This document shows, piece by piece, positions 32,643-41,907 of a stretch of DNA of 64,000 nucleotides. Positions within the stretch are counted from its first letter, which is position 1, and the number at the start of each line of letters is the position of its first letter. A program made the position numbers and the translations under genes. The DNA is from Clostridia bacterium (GTDB taxonomy: Bacteria; Bacillota; Clostridia; Oscillospirales; CAG-272): contig JAFTPV010000014.1 of NCBI GenBank assembly GCA_017463125.1, positions 62,001-126,000 of the forward strand, read 5' to 3'. The notes beneath the pieces are model-generated. The model worked only from the letters and a program-made list of their open reading frames with translations. It did not search any database and had not been told where the DNA came from.

Positions 32643-33478
32643 TAAGCCCACCTCGTAGTGTCGTTATATTTTGCCGTCATACCGTAAGGCCGACAGGAGA
32701 GAAGCGCATCCTTAAGACCTGTGTAAGTATTGTAAAGCACCATAGCTCTTTCGGGGTCATCTTCGAGAAGAAGCTCTGCCGCAGTCAGAATGGGGAGAAG
32801 AGGCGCGTAAGAGGTCGGCAGGTCTATCGCCTCGTCGGGATATGCTCCGCTTATCCTGCCGGGAAGCCTTCTGTATCTCACCTTTATCTCTCCCTCAAAT
32901 TCCTTTGGATAGTAGATAACGCCGCCTATACATTCCGCGCCGGTTATTTTACGTCCGCAGCCGTCGCATATAGGCTCGGCAAGGGCAATAAACCTGTCCT
33001 CTGTGTCAACAGCTTCGCGGTAAAGCTCGTCGTAGGCGGGAATTTTTTCACCGTCGCCCCTTACCTCCGAGTAGCATACAAGATCCATTACGGTAACAGC
33101 GCTCTCACACGAGAGGACGATTTTTGCTTCGTCTGTTTTGAGAAATCCGCATCTTGACTCGCCGCTCAAGTTAAAGCTTTCGGTATAGCTCTCACCGCCG
33201 TCATAGATAGTGTACGAGCCCTTACCGCAAAGGCGCATCGAGAATGCCTTGCCCGAGAGCTTCAGCTCGAGGCGCTCTCCGCCGCAGCATAAAAGCTGCG
33301 GCGTGTGAGATGCTATGTGAGGCCTTGTGACGTAGATGCTTTTTTCCGTAACTGCCTTAAGCTCCGTATGTATTCTGAAAAGAGCGCGGCTTGCGGCGTG
33401 GCAGACTCTCTTATCAATCTCTGAAGAAGGCAGAGAGGTCAGAGAGAGAAGCTCGTTTTTAAGTTCTCTTAGCGTCAT
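32642..33478 (-). CDS. Phage head-tail connector/adaptor-like protein
   Basis: 278 residues between capsid and nozzle genes, the place of the adaptor (gp11/gp4-like) in podoviruses. The end (AAELLLEDDPERAMVLYNTY, then TGLKDALL) is like adaptor helices that pack on the portal. The middle is beta-rich and contains PICDGCGRKITGAEC, a possible zinc knuckle. Its stop overlaps the nozzle start. The ATG is preceded by AAGAGCGAGGTG. Confidence 0.6.
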   Translation of the reverse strand: MTLRELKNELLSLTSLPSSEIDKRVCHAASRALFRIHTELKAVTEKSIYVTRPHIASHTPQLLCCGGERLELKLSGKAFSMRLCGKGSYTIYDGGESYTESFNLSGESRCGFLKTDEAKIVLSCESAVTVMDLVCYSEVRGDGEKIPAYDELYREAVDTEDRFIALAEPICDGCGRKITGAECIGGVIYYPKEFEGEIKVRYRRLPGRISGAYPDEAIDLPTSYAPLLPILTAAELLLEDDPERAMVLYNTYTGLKDALLSCRPYGMTAKYNDTTRWA

Positions 33479-33496
33479 AGGGTCACCTCGCTCTTA

Positions 33497-34555
33497 TCAG
33501 AGCTTTGTTGCTGTGCTGATGCTCTCGGCAGAGTCTGTGGCAAGAAGAATGTGCTTATACGAGCCAAAGCCTACGCCAAAGCGGCATCTGCCGTTCCAAA
33601 TATAGTTACCCGTGTGGTTGTCCACCCAGTTGGTAACGGTGAGAGGCACTCTATTGAAGAGCATATTGCCGCCGAGAGTCTTGTTTGCCTCCGATGACAT
33701 TATCATCACGCTATCGGTCGAGGATATCCACCCGGGAAGAACGACGATTCTCCAGTTGCCGTAGTGAACGTTGACGTCGCCGTAGGAGCCGCCGAGACCG
33801 TAGGAGGTGCCGACAACCTTCCTTGCGATATTCTCTGCTATCGGACGGTTGCCGGGGAGAATTATCGTATCGGCAGTATAGCCGAGAGGCTCGCCGTTCT
33901 CGTCAAGCATACCGCTGAGCTTTGCCGCAAGAGCGGAGAGGGATTCCTCAAAGGCACCGACGGAGGCGATTCTCGAGCCCGACGCTCCTGTGGAGAATAT
34001 ATCTCCGTAGAAATAGTTGGGCTGGGAAGTGCTTCCCGCATCTTGCGAAAGCGCGTGAGAGGAAGAGAAGAGGGGAAGGGCATCGGGAGATGTGAGGTCG
34101 AGTGTCGCGCCTGCAAAGGTGCTCGCCGCATTCGTAGCGTTTGTCAGCGCGTGCTCGCAGAGCTTGTTCATAGTCTTGTAGTACGCTCTGGTGAACGCCT
34201 CGGCACGACGCCTTGTATCAGCGGCAATGCCGTACTGCGCGTCCTCCATCATCTCTGCGGTAATAACGAACTCCTTCATAAACTGAATATGCTCGATAAA
34301 CTTTGAATAGGTTTCCTTGACGGTATCCGTTTCTGCGGCACTGCCCTCTGCGGCTGCCTTGAATACATCAAACTCGCTCTCTGCAACGATGGTTTCGCCG
34401 AAGCGGTTGCTCTTTTCAATATTAAAGAGCTGCTCGGCAATGCCTCCCGCCTTCGTGAGCACCTGACTCTCGTGCTCGATTATCATCTTTATGGGTGTTT
34501 CGAGATTGCCGATAGCGGCGGGGTTTTGTCCTGTGGATTTTGAATAAATTATCAT
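33497..34555 (-). CDS. Major capsid protein
   Basis: 352 residues. Placed after the portal gene and of suitable size for an HK97-fold capsid subunit. SKFIEHIQFMKEFVITAEMM and the DTRRRAEAFTRAYYKTMNK helix resemble the E-loop and spine helix of Mu-like/T4-like major head proteins. The YTADTIILPGNRPIAENI and WRIVVLPGWISSTDSVMIMS segments match the P-domain and A-domain of that group. No separate protease gene is present. The N-terminal delta domain is short. Confidence 0.78.
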   Translation of the reverse strand: MIIYSKSTGQNPAAIGNLETPIKMIIEHESQVLTKAGGIAEQLFNIEKSNRFGETIVAESEFDVFKAAAEGSAAETDTVKETYSKFIEHIQFMKEFVITAEMMEDAQYGIAADTRRRAEAFTRAYYKTMNKLCEHALTNATNAASTFAGATLDLTSPDALPLFSSSHALSQDAGSTSQPNYFYGDIFSTGASGSRIASVGAFEESLSALAAKLSGMLDENGEPLGYTADTIILPGNRPIAENIARKVVGTSYGLGGSYGDVNVHYGNWRIVVLPGWISSTDSVMIMSSEANKTLGGNMLFNRVPLTVTNWVDNHTGNYIWNGRCRFGVGFGSYKHILLATDSAESISTATKL

Positions 34556-34571
34556 TTGTTGTTTTCCTTTC

Positions 34572-34796
34572 TTATTTTGTTACTCTTTTGTATAAATTGT
34601 GTATTTCGCTGTCGGAAAGCCCGGAGAAAAGCTCTCTGGCTCTTTCCATTTCTCTTTGCGTCATAGGGGACTCGGGACTGCAAGCGCCTCTTGGCACCGC
34701 ACTCGTGATATGCGCTCGTGAGTCCTCTCCCGAAGGCGCGCTTTCTTTTTCTTCATTAATATCAAGCAGACCTATTGCTTCCGTCATCTTTTGCAT
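34572..34796 (-). CDS. Small protein between portal and capsid genes, scaffold-like
   Basis: 74 residues, low-complexity and acidic in the middle, ending in a helical LSDSEIHNLYKRVTK. AAAGGAG precedes two ATGs (34796 and 34787). It overlaps the end of the portal gene by 35 bases and is 16 bases from the capsid gene. Small scaffolds are often encoded here; the assignment is by position only. Confidence 0.5.
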   Translation of the reverse strand: MQKMTEAIGLLDINEEKESAPSGEDSRAHITSAVPRGACSPESPMTQREMERARELFSGLSDSEIHNLYKRVTK

Positions 34797-36462
34797 TTAC
34801 TCCTTTCTCTTTTTCAATAATGCTGATGAAATATTCTACGTTTTCGCCGGCGTAGGGGTAGTGGGCCCTCTCCTGACTCTGCCAATAACGAAGCAGCGTC
34901 GCGGGACTGCTCTTATCACCGAGAGTTCCCGACTCGAGATTCATAAGATTTCTTTCCCAGAGCGCCTCTCTCTGATATCCGTCGCCCTCGCTCTCGTCAA
35001 CCGAGAAGAGATAACCGTCGTTGTACTTGTAGCCGCCCTTACCGTCGGGCTCTATAAAATCTGCGCGGTTAAATTCAGAGAGCTGCACCTTACCAAGCTC
35101 GTCCTTATAGCAAAGACTCTCGCACTCGTCGGCAAAAGCCAAATAGTGCTTGAATACCGTACGGTATATCTCAGCGTAGCACTCGTTTTTCAGACGTCTT
35201 TTCGATTCAAGGCGGCTAGTTGCCTGCGAGATTTTAAGCTGTCTTGCATATCCTGATTCAAAATTCGTATTGTCGGTGCCTTGAAGAGCATCGGATATAC
35301 CGAGAGTTCTCTTCGCCTGGTCGTAAAGCCTGTCTGCCTCCTTAACATCCTCTTCAATGTCGGGAGTGGTGTCTATCTTGCCGTAATGCTCAAGACTCTC
35401 GCCCGCCCGAAGCTTTATCACCTGTCCGAAGATTGCGTTGCTTAAGGAAACCGTCGCGTCCTCAGGCATAACGGGTGTAATTCCCGAGCGCATAAGCTTT
35501 TGCATTATTCGTGTTTCGAGCTTATTTATAGCCTGTTGCTGCGGCCTTATCTTTTCACAGTCGGACGAGCCGAGATGACCCGATACCGAAAAGCTATTCT
35601 TTCTTATGATTATAGGGAAGGTGTTGGGAGTGTAGTAAGGAAGGCGGATTTTATTATTGCCAAGCGTTACACTCTCGTATGTAAGAGGCCGCGATTTGTA
35701 GCCCGCGTGGCAGGAGCAGCTACCGTATGGCTTTTCGCACGAGGCGCAGACACGTTCCCTCCTTTTATAAAAATCGGGTATATCCGAGAGAATAAGTCCT
35801 CCCGAGAAGATAAACCTTCCGATACAACCGTCGGCATCCTTATAGAACGCTATTACAAGCTTCACCGTGTCGGACATTGATATTGCCTCGGGATATTCGT
35901 ACTCACATTCCGCAAGCCTTACCTGCTCAACTCCGACGCCGTATTTTCTTACCAGCTCACCGCGAGTCGTGGTAAAGCGTAAGAAGCAGTACTCCATATC
36001 CTCAACCTTACTGACGCCCGGCTGGGGTATAAAATCAAGGGGAGATATGCAATGCGCTCGCACACCCGAGATGCTGCTGTCCCACTCAATATACCAAACG
36101 CTGCCGCCGTATATATAGGTGTAACGCTCGTCAGAGTCGTTCATGCTCTCAAATGGGAGCCTTTGGCGTATTGCTCGGCATAGCCGTTCTATTGCTTTGG
36201 CACAGTCAGAGCGCCTCTCCGAATAAGAACTGACGTCGACTCTTGGCATAGGAATCGTAGGCGTTACCTCGCTTTCTATTATTTCGTATGAAATGTTTCT
36301 TACTACCCTTGCTCTTTCCTGCGAGCCGTCTATTTCATCTGTGCCGAGGTACTGACGCATGTTGCGCTCAAGGCACTCCGCAGTATCGGCATAGGCCGCC
36401 TTTGCGGCAGAATAGAGGTCAGAGAAGAGCTCAAGGCGTTCTTTTTTATTCTGTTGTTTCAA
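34762..36462 (-). CDS. Phage portal protein
   Basis: 566 residues. It forms the dodecameric DNA entry ring. Family-like features are QYLGTDEIDGSQERARVVRN near the start, GGSVWYIEWDSS, ISPLDFIPQPGVSKVEDMEY, and the clip/wing region followed by LGISDALQGTDNTNFESGYA. I choose the TTG at 36462, which has CGGAG seven bases upstream and overlaps the terminase stop (TTGA); an ATG at 36546 would overlap terminase by 88 bases. Unusual is a CASC/CSCH cysteine cluster about residues 245-260, a possible zinc site rarely described in portals. Confidence 0.8.
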   Translation of the reverse strand: MKQQNKKERLELFSDLYSAAKAAYADTAECLERNMRQYLGTDEIDGSQERARVVRNISYEIIESEVTPTIPMPRVDVSSYSERRSDCAKAIERLCRAIRQRLPFESMNDSDERYTYIYGGSVWYIEWDSSISGVRAHCISPLDFIPQPGVSKVEDMEYCFLRFTTTRGELVRKYGVGVEQVRLAECEYEYPEAISMSDTVKLVIAFYKDADGCIGRFIFSGGLILSDIPDFYKRRERVCASCEKPYGSCSCHAGYKSRPLTYESVTLGNNKIRLPYYTPNTFPIIIRKNSFSVSGHLGSSDCEKIRPQQQAINKLETRIMQKLMRSGITPVMPEDATVSLSNAIFGQVIKLRAGESLEHYGKIDTTPDIEEDVKEADRLYDQAKRTLGISDALQGTDNTNFESGYARQLKISQATSRLESKRRLKNECYAEIYRTVFKHYLAFADECESLCYKDELGKVQLSEFNRADFIEPDGKGGYKYNDGYLFSVDESEGDGYQREALWERNLMNLESGTLGDKSSPATLLRYWQSQERAHYPYAGENVEYFISIIEKEKGVNAKDDGSNRSA

Positions 36463-37817
36463 TTTGGTTCTCCGTATTTCTCCTTTAGATATTTTTTGCC
36501 CTCTTTGTCTGCCGCGTAGTAGTCCTCCCACATATCGCGGCTCCATTGACGCCTTACGGCGCCGTCCACCGAGGAAGGACGGGTATGGAAGATTGCAAAG
36601 CCGCGCAAAGCGTCGGGCGCGTGGGTAAGCTCGTGTGGCTCTGTTGCGCAGTCCGTCGGTCGCAGCTTATCAACCGTCAGAGCTGGCAGACACCGTATAA
36701 GCTCTGTGGCGGTTTTGAAAATCCTTATCGAGCCTCTCCCCTCGGCGCAGAGCATCTCCTTCACCGCAAGCCAGCCGCACTCTCTGTCGTTTGAGGTCTT
36801 GGTGAAATTGATGCCGAACTCCGAGAAGAGAAGCGCCTTTGATTTTCCCGACTCCTGACTCCTTGAGAAGAGGTCGGGGGGAGCCAAGGTCGCGTAAACG
36901 TCCTCGTCCTTCGGCGTTCTTGCAAGAATTTCTCTTGCCGCCGCGCTTATCGGGAGATTTGACTCGCAGAATTCTCGGTATACGTATGCGGAGCCGTCGT
37001 CGGATACTGCTATCCATAGGCACGCGAGGCGGTCAAGGCCGTAGTCCACAGTCCTGTATTTGCGCCACGACCTCGGAATCTCAAACGGCTCGATTACGTG
37101 TACCCTTGGGTCAAATTCCGTAAAATACTGTCCCTCAAAGATATTCCAGTCGCCAAAGAGGAGCGCTTTTTTCTCACGCTCCGGAAGTGCGAGCAGTCTT
37201 TTTTCATAGTCGGGATCGCCCTTACAGAGAAAGTCGTTGTCCGACAGAAACGAGGGGAGAAATATTCTCTTAAGACCCTCCTCGCTGACAAAGCAGGTTC
37301 GCTGCGGGGCAGGGTCAACGAACCTGCGCTTCACCCAGCTATGCCCGATGCCGCCCGGGTTCGTCGTGGACTTTATCTGCCTTGGATACTCCGAGGCGCC
37401 TCGGAGTCTTGAGAGCAGGTATACGTACTGCCATTCGGCAAAGTGCGTCAGCTCGTCAAAGCGGATAACGTCGTACTCTGCGCTTTGGTACTGATAAACG
37501 TCCGAGGATGCGGCACAGTAGCCGAAATCAATTATCGACCCGTTGATAAATCTGCCTGTGTGGGAGGAAAAGTTAAAGGTGTATATCTCCCTTGGGTAGA
37601 CGGCGAGAGAGGATCTGATTATTGATTTATCCAGCTCCGCAAAGCTACGGCGGAGTATCAATTGCTTTGACGCGGGATATTTGAGAGCGTAGAGCAGAGC
37701 GTCGATTATCTGTCCGTAGGACTTACCGCCTCCCGCCGCACCTCCGAAGAGAACCTCGTCCTCGCCCGCATTAATGAATTCCATCTGCTTTTTCGTAATC
37801 TTGAGATTGATATTCAT
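36459..37817 (-). CDS. Phage terminase large subunit
   Basis: 452-residue packaging motor. The ATPase Walker A is GGAAGGGKS (25-33), Walker B YDVIRFDELT, with the coupling motif STTNPGG. The nuclease half shows TVDYGLD and a C-terminal HAPDALRGF for metal binding. Both activities seem intact. The start overlaps the small-subunit stop by one base (TGATG). This is the clearest phage marker of the window. Confidence 0.95.
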   Translation of the reverse strand: MNINLKITKKQMEFINAGEDEVLFGGAAGGGKSYGQIIDALLYALKYPASKQLILRRSFAELDKSIIRSSLAVYPREIYTFNFSSHTGRFINGSIIDFGYCAASSDVYQYQSAEYDVIRFDELTHFAEWQYVYLLSRLRGASEYPRQIKSTTNPGGIGHSWVKRRFVDPAPQRTCFVSEEGLKRIFLPSFLSDNDFLCKGDPDYEKRLLALPEREKKALLFGDWNIFEGQYFTEFDPRVHVIEPFEIPRSWRKYRTVDYGLDRLACLWIAVSDDGSAYVYREFCESNLPISAAAREILARTPKDEDVYATLAPPDLFSRSQESGKSKALLFSEFGINFTKTSNDRECGWLAVKEMLCAEGRGSIRIFKTATELIRCLPALTVDKLRPTDCATEPHELTHAPDALRGFAIFHTRPSSVDGAVRRQWSRDMWEDYYAADKEGKKYLKEKYGEPN

Positions 37818-38134
37818 CAGATGACCTCCACGCTTACCCTTATGTCAGACTCACCCTCCGTGCCGTCCTCGTCACCCAAAAGAAATTTAACGAAGCTGGG
37901 GTCAAAGGTGCGTGTAAGCGCCCCGTCGACAAGAAGGTCGTGTCTTATCCTTCTACATTCCTCAAACGCCTCGGCAAACCTTTTGCGGCTCCTGAAGGAT
38001 AAGAGCTTTTCTGTGGTAATACCCTTGCTTTTTGCAAATTTTTCAAAGCTCGGCGCTCCCTTGTCGGAATAAGTTACAAAATAGAGGTACATCTCCCTTG
38101 GAATCGACGGGTTGTATTTTCCCTTCGTGTTCAT
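37817..38134 (-). CDS. Phage terminase small subunit
   Basis: 105 residues. Helix-turn-helix-like start (SFEKFAKSKGITTEKLLSFR) followed by the typical ALTRTFDPSFVKFLLGD end that precedes the terminase large subunit in many Firmicute phages. It recognises the packaging site. The ATG follows AAAGGCGAC. First gene of the module. Confidence 0.8.
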   Translation of the reverse strand: MNTKGKYNPSIPREMYLYFVTYSDKGAPSFEKFAKSKGITTEKLLSFRSRKRFAEAFEECRRIRHDLLVDGALTRTFDPSFVKFLLGDEDGTEGESDIRVSVEVI

Positions 38135-38376
38135 AATAGTCGCCTTTCTTTTCCTCCTTTAATCTTCTTGTGATAAGGGCTTCTTTTCTTCGGAGCCGTC
38201 TGCAGCCGTCACCCGTTAAGATACTTTTTTGAAGTCTTATCACTATTCACAGTCGAAAGAAAAAGGCAAGCTCTTCTTCCGACAAGTACATTATATCACG
38301 CTCCAAAGGGTCACGTAAGTATAGTCCCATTCCAAAGAATGTAACATATCGAGTGACAAAATTGTGCAAGCTAAAC
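38135..38376 (-). promoter_or_regulatory. Leader and candidate promoter of the phage module
   Basis: TATAAT at 38295-38290 on the minus strand with a poor TTACGT -35 at 17 bases. This leaves a leader of about 150 bases. The leader has a 14-codon frame starting ATG TAC TTG near 38289 and, in the same frame after a TGA, a further open basic stretch that runs into the terminase small subunit. I do not annotate these as genes. The promoter is weaker than others in the window. Confidence 0.45.
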
Positions 38377-38405
38377 AAAAAAACCGAGCTTTCGGTAAAG
38401 CTCGG
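38377..38405 (-). terminator. Second of two tandem terminators before the phage module
   Basis: CCGAGCTTT (38384-38392) pairs with AAAGCTCGG (38397-38405). The minus strand continues with seven T. Confidence 0.88.
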
Positions 38406-38440
38406 CAAAAAAGGGCTCATTTTATAAGTAAAAACGCGTA

Positions 38441-38471
38441 AAAAAAGCAGGCTACTGTGAGTAACCTGCTT
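38441..38471 (-). terminator. First of two tandem terminators, end of the sugar/surface locus
   Basis: AGCAGGCTAC (38446-38455) pairs with GTAACCTGCT (38461-38470), one mismatch. The minus strand continues with TTTTTTACG. With the next terminator it insulates the phage module from the 18-kb locus. Confidence 0.85.
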
Positions 38472-38479
38472 ATCTTGAT

Positions 38480-40441
38480 TTATCCGTCTACCTCCATATA
38501 ATCTACTTGAGGAAGATTGGATTTTGTGCGCTCGAATATAACCTTAAATGCGTTCATCGCAAGCCCGTGATCGTAATACTGCTCTATCTCGACCTCGTAT
38601 TTTCCTATTTCGACCATCATCTCGTCAAAGATATCCTTGGCGGCGGCATCTCTGCCGTTTGCCTTTTCTATCATTGCCTTTGCAAAATAGCGAACAAGCT
38701 CGTTGTAAGCAAGAAGAATACGCATAGCGACAGTTCTCGGACGAAGAGTGGAGTCGAAGTGCTTCATAATCATTTCCTTGCCGCGTGCCGCGATGTCCTC
38801 AACCTTGGCAAGAGATGCCGCGTGGTCGGGGTTATAGAAGCGGGAAACGTTTTCATCCGATGCTTTAAGTCCTGCCATATATTCAAAGTCAAAGGCATCT
38901 GCAAGCTCCATAAGGTAGCTCTCAACCTCTCCTGCATAGTCGCCGAAGAGGAGTCCGAAATAGTGTTTTCTTATCTCTTCTGCGGTGAGGGTGGAGTCGT
39001 AGCATGTTCTTGCAAATGTGTAGAAGCAAAGACCTGTGGGCATAAAGCAACGTTGTGTTCCGTCCTCAAGGATTCCGTTTACGTTCTGACGAAGGTACTC
39101 TCTTACGTCCTCGTTCATAACCTCGGAAATCTTAAGCCCTGAAATATCGTACCACATAGCGCGCCAGAAGTGGTATTCAAAGGAGATTTTAGAGCCGCCA
39201 AAGCTCTTTTCCCACTCCTTTAAGTGACCGAAGAACTGACCGAGAGTTCTCGGCATCTGGAGCTTGTTTCTTGTAAAGGGAGCAAGGTTTGTGTCAATTC
39301 CGTTTGGAAGAGTTTCGGTATATCTTCTGGTGATAGGAGCAATCATCAGAATAAATCTATCGGGATTCTTGATTTTTTCCTCAAGAGGCGCCCAAGCAGA
39401 GTCCATATACGCGATAAATACGATACGAGTTTTGAGTCCCGCCTCGGTGAGAGCCTCGTCGATATCGTTCATCATCATAACGTAGTAGTCTGTCGGCAGC
39501 TTCTTTACACACTCCTCGCACTCGCAGTGATTGTTGTTTGCATCGGCAAGCCAGATATGGAGATAATCAACGTTGGAGTGGTGTCTTGCGTAATCGACAA
39601 CGTAATCGGCAACCTTTTTGCGAGCCTTGGGGTTGGACATACAGAGGTTTGTGTTGATGGGATAGTAGCAGATTTCGCGTTTGCCGTTTATCATAGCAAT
39701 CATCTCGCGCTGCTCGGGCGTAAGCTTTTTATCATACTCGGTGTCCCAGCCCGCCTCACCGGGAATTCCAAGAGGCTCGTAGGTAAAGCCGTGACCCATA
39801 TCGTGATACTGAATACCGCGCTTTTGTATCTCGGCTTCAAGCATTCTCTTCCACTGGAGAAGCGTTCCTTCGCCAACAGGCTCGGGAGTACGTGTGGGGT
39901 TGTTATCGTGTCTGTAATAGCGCTCGTAGTAGCTCTTCGGGAACTTAAACTCTATCATAAAGACGTTAAGACCAAGCTTTGGCGCATACTCGATAGCTTC
40001 AACCATTGCTCTCTGGAACTCGGTACCCTCGGAAACCCAACCGCGGTAGCGCATTGTGGGCTTGTAGCGGTATTTCACGTCACAAACGTCGCGCATGGGA
40101 ATAATCTCGCCGTCAATACCCGGCATAACCCACTCGCAGCCGTTCTGACGAAGATATTCATAAACCGCGATAAGCACGGATCTGGGGTTTGAGCCTGCGA
40201 TAATGCCGCACTTTCCCACAGTATCAATGTAAATAATGTCGTCAAGCTCTGTGTCCTCTGCATCCGAGGTGTCAAGACCGAAATCAGCCATAAGACCGAG
40301 GCGGTAGCCGTCGGTGGCTTCCTTGTTGAAGCTTACCTCAAAGTTACCCTCGTCGGGCATCATCATTTTAAGGTATTTTCTAAGCTCCTCTGCGGCATAG
40401 TCAATAGGTGAGCCACATGAAATTTTGTAAATGTTAAACAT
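38480..40441 (-). CDS. DUF4838 glycosidase-like protein with GH67-type N-terminal domain
   Basis: 653 residues, no signal peptide, so cytoplasmic. The first 120 residues (AAEELRKYLKMMM, GIIAGSNPRSVLIAVYEYLR, GCEWVMPGIDGEIIP) match the alpha-glucuronidase-type N-terminal domain. The DUF4838 TIM-barrel follows (PTMRYRGW, YLHIWLADANNNHCECEEC). The C-terminal 200 residues are helical. DUF4838 proteins sit in glycan utilisation loci; their reactions are largely untested. Ribosome site AAGGA. It follows the GH39-like gene by 21 bases. Confidence 0.8.
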   Translation of the reverse strand: MFNIYKISCGSPIDYAAEELRKYLKMMMPDEGNFEVSFNKEATDGYRLGLMADFGLDTSDAEDTELDDIIYIDTVGKCGIIAGSNPRSVLIAVYEYLRQNGCEWVMPGIDGEIIPMRDVCDVKYRYKPTMRYRGWVSEGTEFQRAMVEAIEYAPKLGLNVFMIEFKFPKSYYERYYRHDNNPTRTPEPVGEGTLLQWKRMLEAEIQKRGIQYHDMGHGFTYEPLGIPGEAGWDTEYDKKLTPEQREMIAMINGKREICYYPINTNLCMSNPKARKKVADYVVDYARHHSNVDYLHIWLADANNNHCECEECVKKLPTDYYVMMMNDIDEALTEAGLKTRIVFIAYMDSAWAPLEEKIKNPDRFILMIAPITRRYTETLPNGIDTNLAPFTRNKLQMPRTLGQFFGHLKEWEKSFGGSKISFEYHFWRAMWYDISGLKISEVMNEDVREYLRQNVNGILEDGTQRCFMPTGLCFYTFARTCYDSTLTAEEIRKHYFGLLFGDYAGEVESYLMELADAFDFEYMAGLKASDENVSRFYNPDHAASLAKVEDIAARGKEMIMKHFDSTLRPRTVAMRILLAYNELVRYFAKAMIEKANGRDAAAKDIFDEMMVEIGKYEVEIEQYYDHGLAMNAFKVIFERTKSNLPQVDYMEVDG

Positions 40442-40462
40442 AGCGTGTCCTTTCGGGAAAAT

Positions 40463-41788
40463 TTATTCTCTTATTAATTTAATATAATAGGTAGTGTAAG
40501 CAGGCATATCAAGGAAGAGATTGAAGTCGCCTGATGCAACTACCTCCTCGCGTACACATTCCATATCGTGTCCTTCGTCAATGGGACAGATTTCAACCTT
40601 GAATTTCTCACCCTCGGATAGCTTAAGTCCGCGTACCTCGAGGCAAAGCTCCTTGTCGGGAATACCGTCGTCCTGGTTAAAGTAGGTGCAGAGGATTGCG
40701 GCGTCCTTCTTATTCTTCGCACCGATAGAGTAAAGATACTCGTCGTTTTTGGTTTCAACCGCTGTACCAAGGTCAATTAGCTCCGACCATGCAATGAAGG
40801 GGTAATAGCCCTTCAGGGGAGTGAGATAAGTCTGATCCCATAAACCGCAGAAGCCACAGGAGCGACCCTCATAGTACATCAGCATATCTATCTTTTCGGG
40901 GTGAAGCGCGCACATAACCGCAGTGGTGAACGCAGCTCCCTTAACACCCTTGATTGCTTTTACCGAATGTATAAAATCTTCGCCGCGCCAGCCTCTGACG
41001 TAGTTCCACTCATTTATATGGGTTTCAATATCGCCGTAGCCGTACTCCTCGTATATAGCGTTTGATCTGCGAACGTAGTCAACGAAATCCTCTACATATT
41101 TATTATATCTATGGTAGGAAATGAAATCGGGACGAACACCTCGCTCACGCATAGTGCCAAAGAAGCCGCGAACCCATGCATCGTGGTTTATCGTTGCTAT
41201 TGCGGGACCGCCTATCTTGAGATTCGGGAATTTCTCTTGCAGATATGGGCAAACCGTGCAGAAGAAGTCGTAAAACTCCTCCCACGTACCCTGCCAGCAG
41301 GGGTTGCCTGTTGCGTTATCGTTGTCCGCCTCGTTCCATATTTCCCAATACTTTATGTTATAATTAAAGCCGTCAGCCCAGCCCTCTGTGTAGTGGCGGA
41401 TTATATGCTCGCATATTCTCGCCCACTTCAGATAATCCTTTGGCGGAATAGTGCCGAACTTGTAGCTATGCTCAATAGATGCGCCTAGGCGGTAGTAAGG
41501 CTCTGTTCCAACCTCGAACATATCGGCAAGATACTTGTCAGTAGGGCCGAAAACGTAATTTTTTGGGTCACACTCGTCAGCGTCAAAATCGCGGAATATG
41601 CGATGCACGTCAACAAGCCATTCGTTTGTAAACGAGGTGTCGTGAAGTCTGCCGTAGGGAATCCTTGCAGCAGCCCATGCTTCCATGTTGTTGATTCCTC
41701 TGAGTCCGTTTGCAGGACCGTTGTTTACGGCATTGAAGGTCTTAACCTTGCCGTAAGGCTTCGAGAAGTCCACTCTGATGGTGTTCAT
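40463..41788 (-). CDS. GH39-like glycoside hydrolase
   Basis: 441-residue clan-A glycosidase, cytoplasmic. The acid/base glutamate is in KYWEIWNEADN and the nucleophile in ETHINEWNYV, the spacing and context of GH39 (beta-xylosidase/alpha-iduronidase-like) enzymes. A beta-sandwich ends the protein. The start at 41788 follows AAAAAGGA; the reading from a TTG at 41881 adds 31 atypical residues. It probably acts on oligosaccharides imported after extracellular release. Cotranscribed with the DUF4838 gene. Confidence 0.82.
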   Translation of the reverse strand: MNTIRVDFSKPYGKVKTFNAVNNGPANGLRGINNMEAWAAARIPYGRLHDTSFTNEWLVDVHRIFRDFDADECDPKNYVFGPTDKYLADMFEVGTEPYYRLGASIEHSYKFGTIPPKDYLKWARICEHIIRHYTEGWADGFNYNIKYWEIWNEADNDNATGNPCWQGTWEEFYDFFCTVCPYLQEKFPNLKIGGPAIATINHDAWVRGFFGTMRERGVRPDFISYHRYNKYVEDFVDYVRRSNAIYEEYGYGDIETHINEWNYVRGWRGEDFIHSVKAIKGVKGAAFTTAVMCALHPEKIDMLMYYEGRSCGFCGLWDQTYLTPLKGYYPFIAWSELIDLGTAVETKNDEYLYSIGAKNKKDAAILCTYFNQDDGIPDKELCLEVRGLKLSEGEKFKVEICPIDEGHDMECVREEVVASGDFNLFLDMPAYTTYYIKLIRE

Positions 41789-41907
41789 TTTCCTTTTTTC
41801 CTTTGCGTTTTTGTTTATTATTTCGGCATTTGCCGTTTTTATAAAAAGCACAATAACGAATTCTGAAAAAACGTGTTTCAAAACTCCTTATTATACTTTT
41901 TTGTTTT

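Noticed and set aside
36462..36546. N-terminal extension of the portal starting at the ATG at 36546
   Set aside because: It would overlap the terminase gene by 88 bases, lacks a ribosome site and adds basic low-complexity residues. The TTG at 36462 has CGGAG at the right distance.
27522..38134. Intact prophage with attachment sites
   Set aside because: I found no integrase, repressor-replication block or flanking direct repeat that could be attL/attR. The module is kept as an incomplete or domesticated unit.
38043..38289. Possible small gene with an in-frame TGA ahead of the terminase small subunit (TGA recoding)
   Set aside because: TGA ends several clear genes in the window, for example spoIIAB and the terminase small subunit, so recoding is unlikely. 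The stretch has no ribosome site for a longer frame and overlaps the terminase start.
39224..40192. Plus-strand frame of about 320 codons
   Set aside because: It is antisense to the DUF4838 gene, which has a ribosome site, known domains and operon spacing; the plus frame has none.
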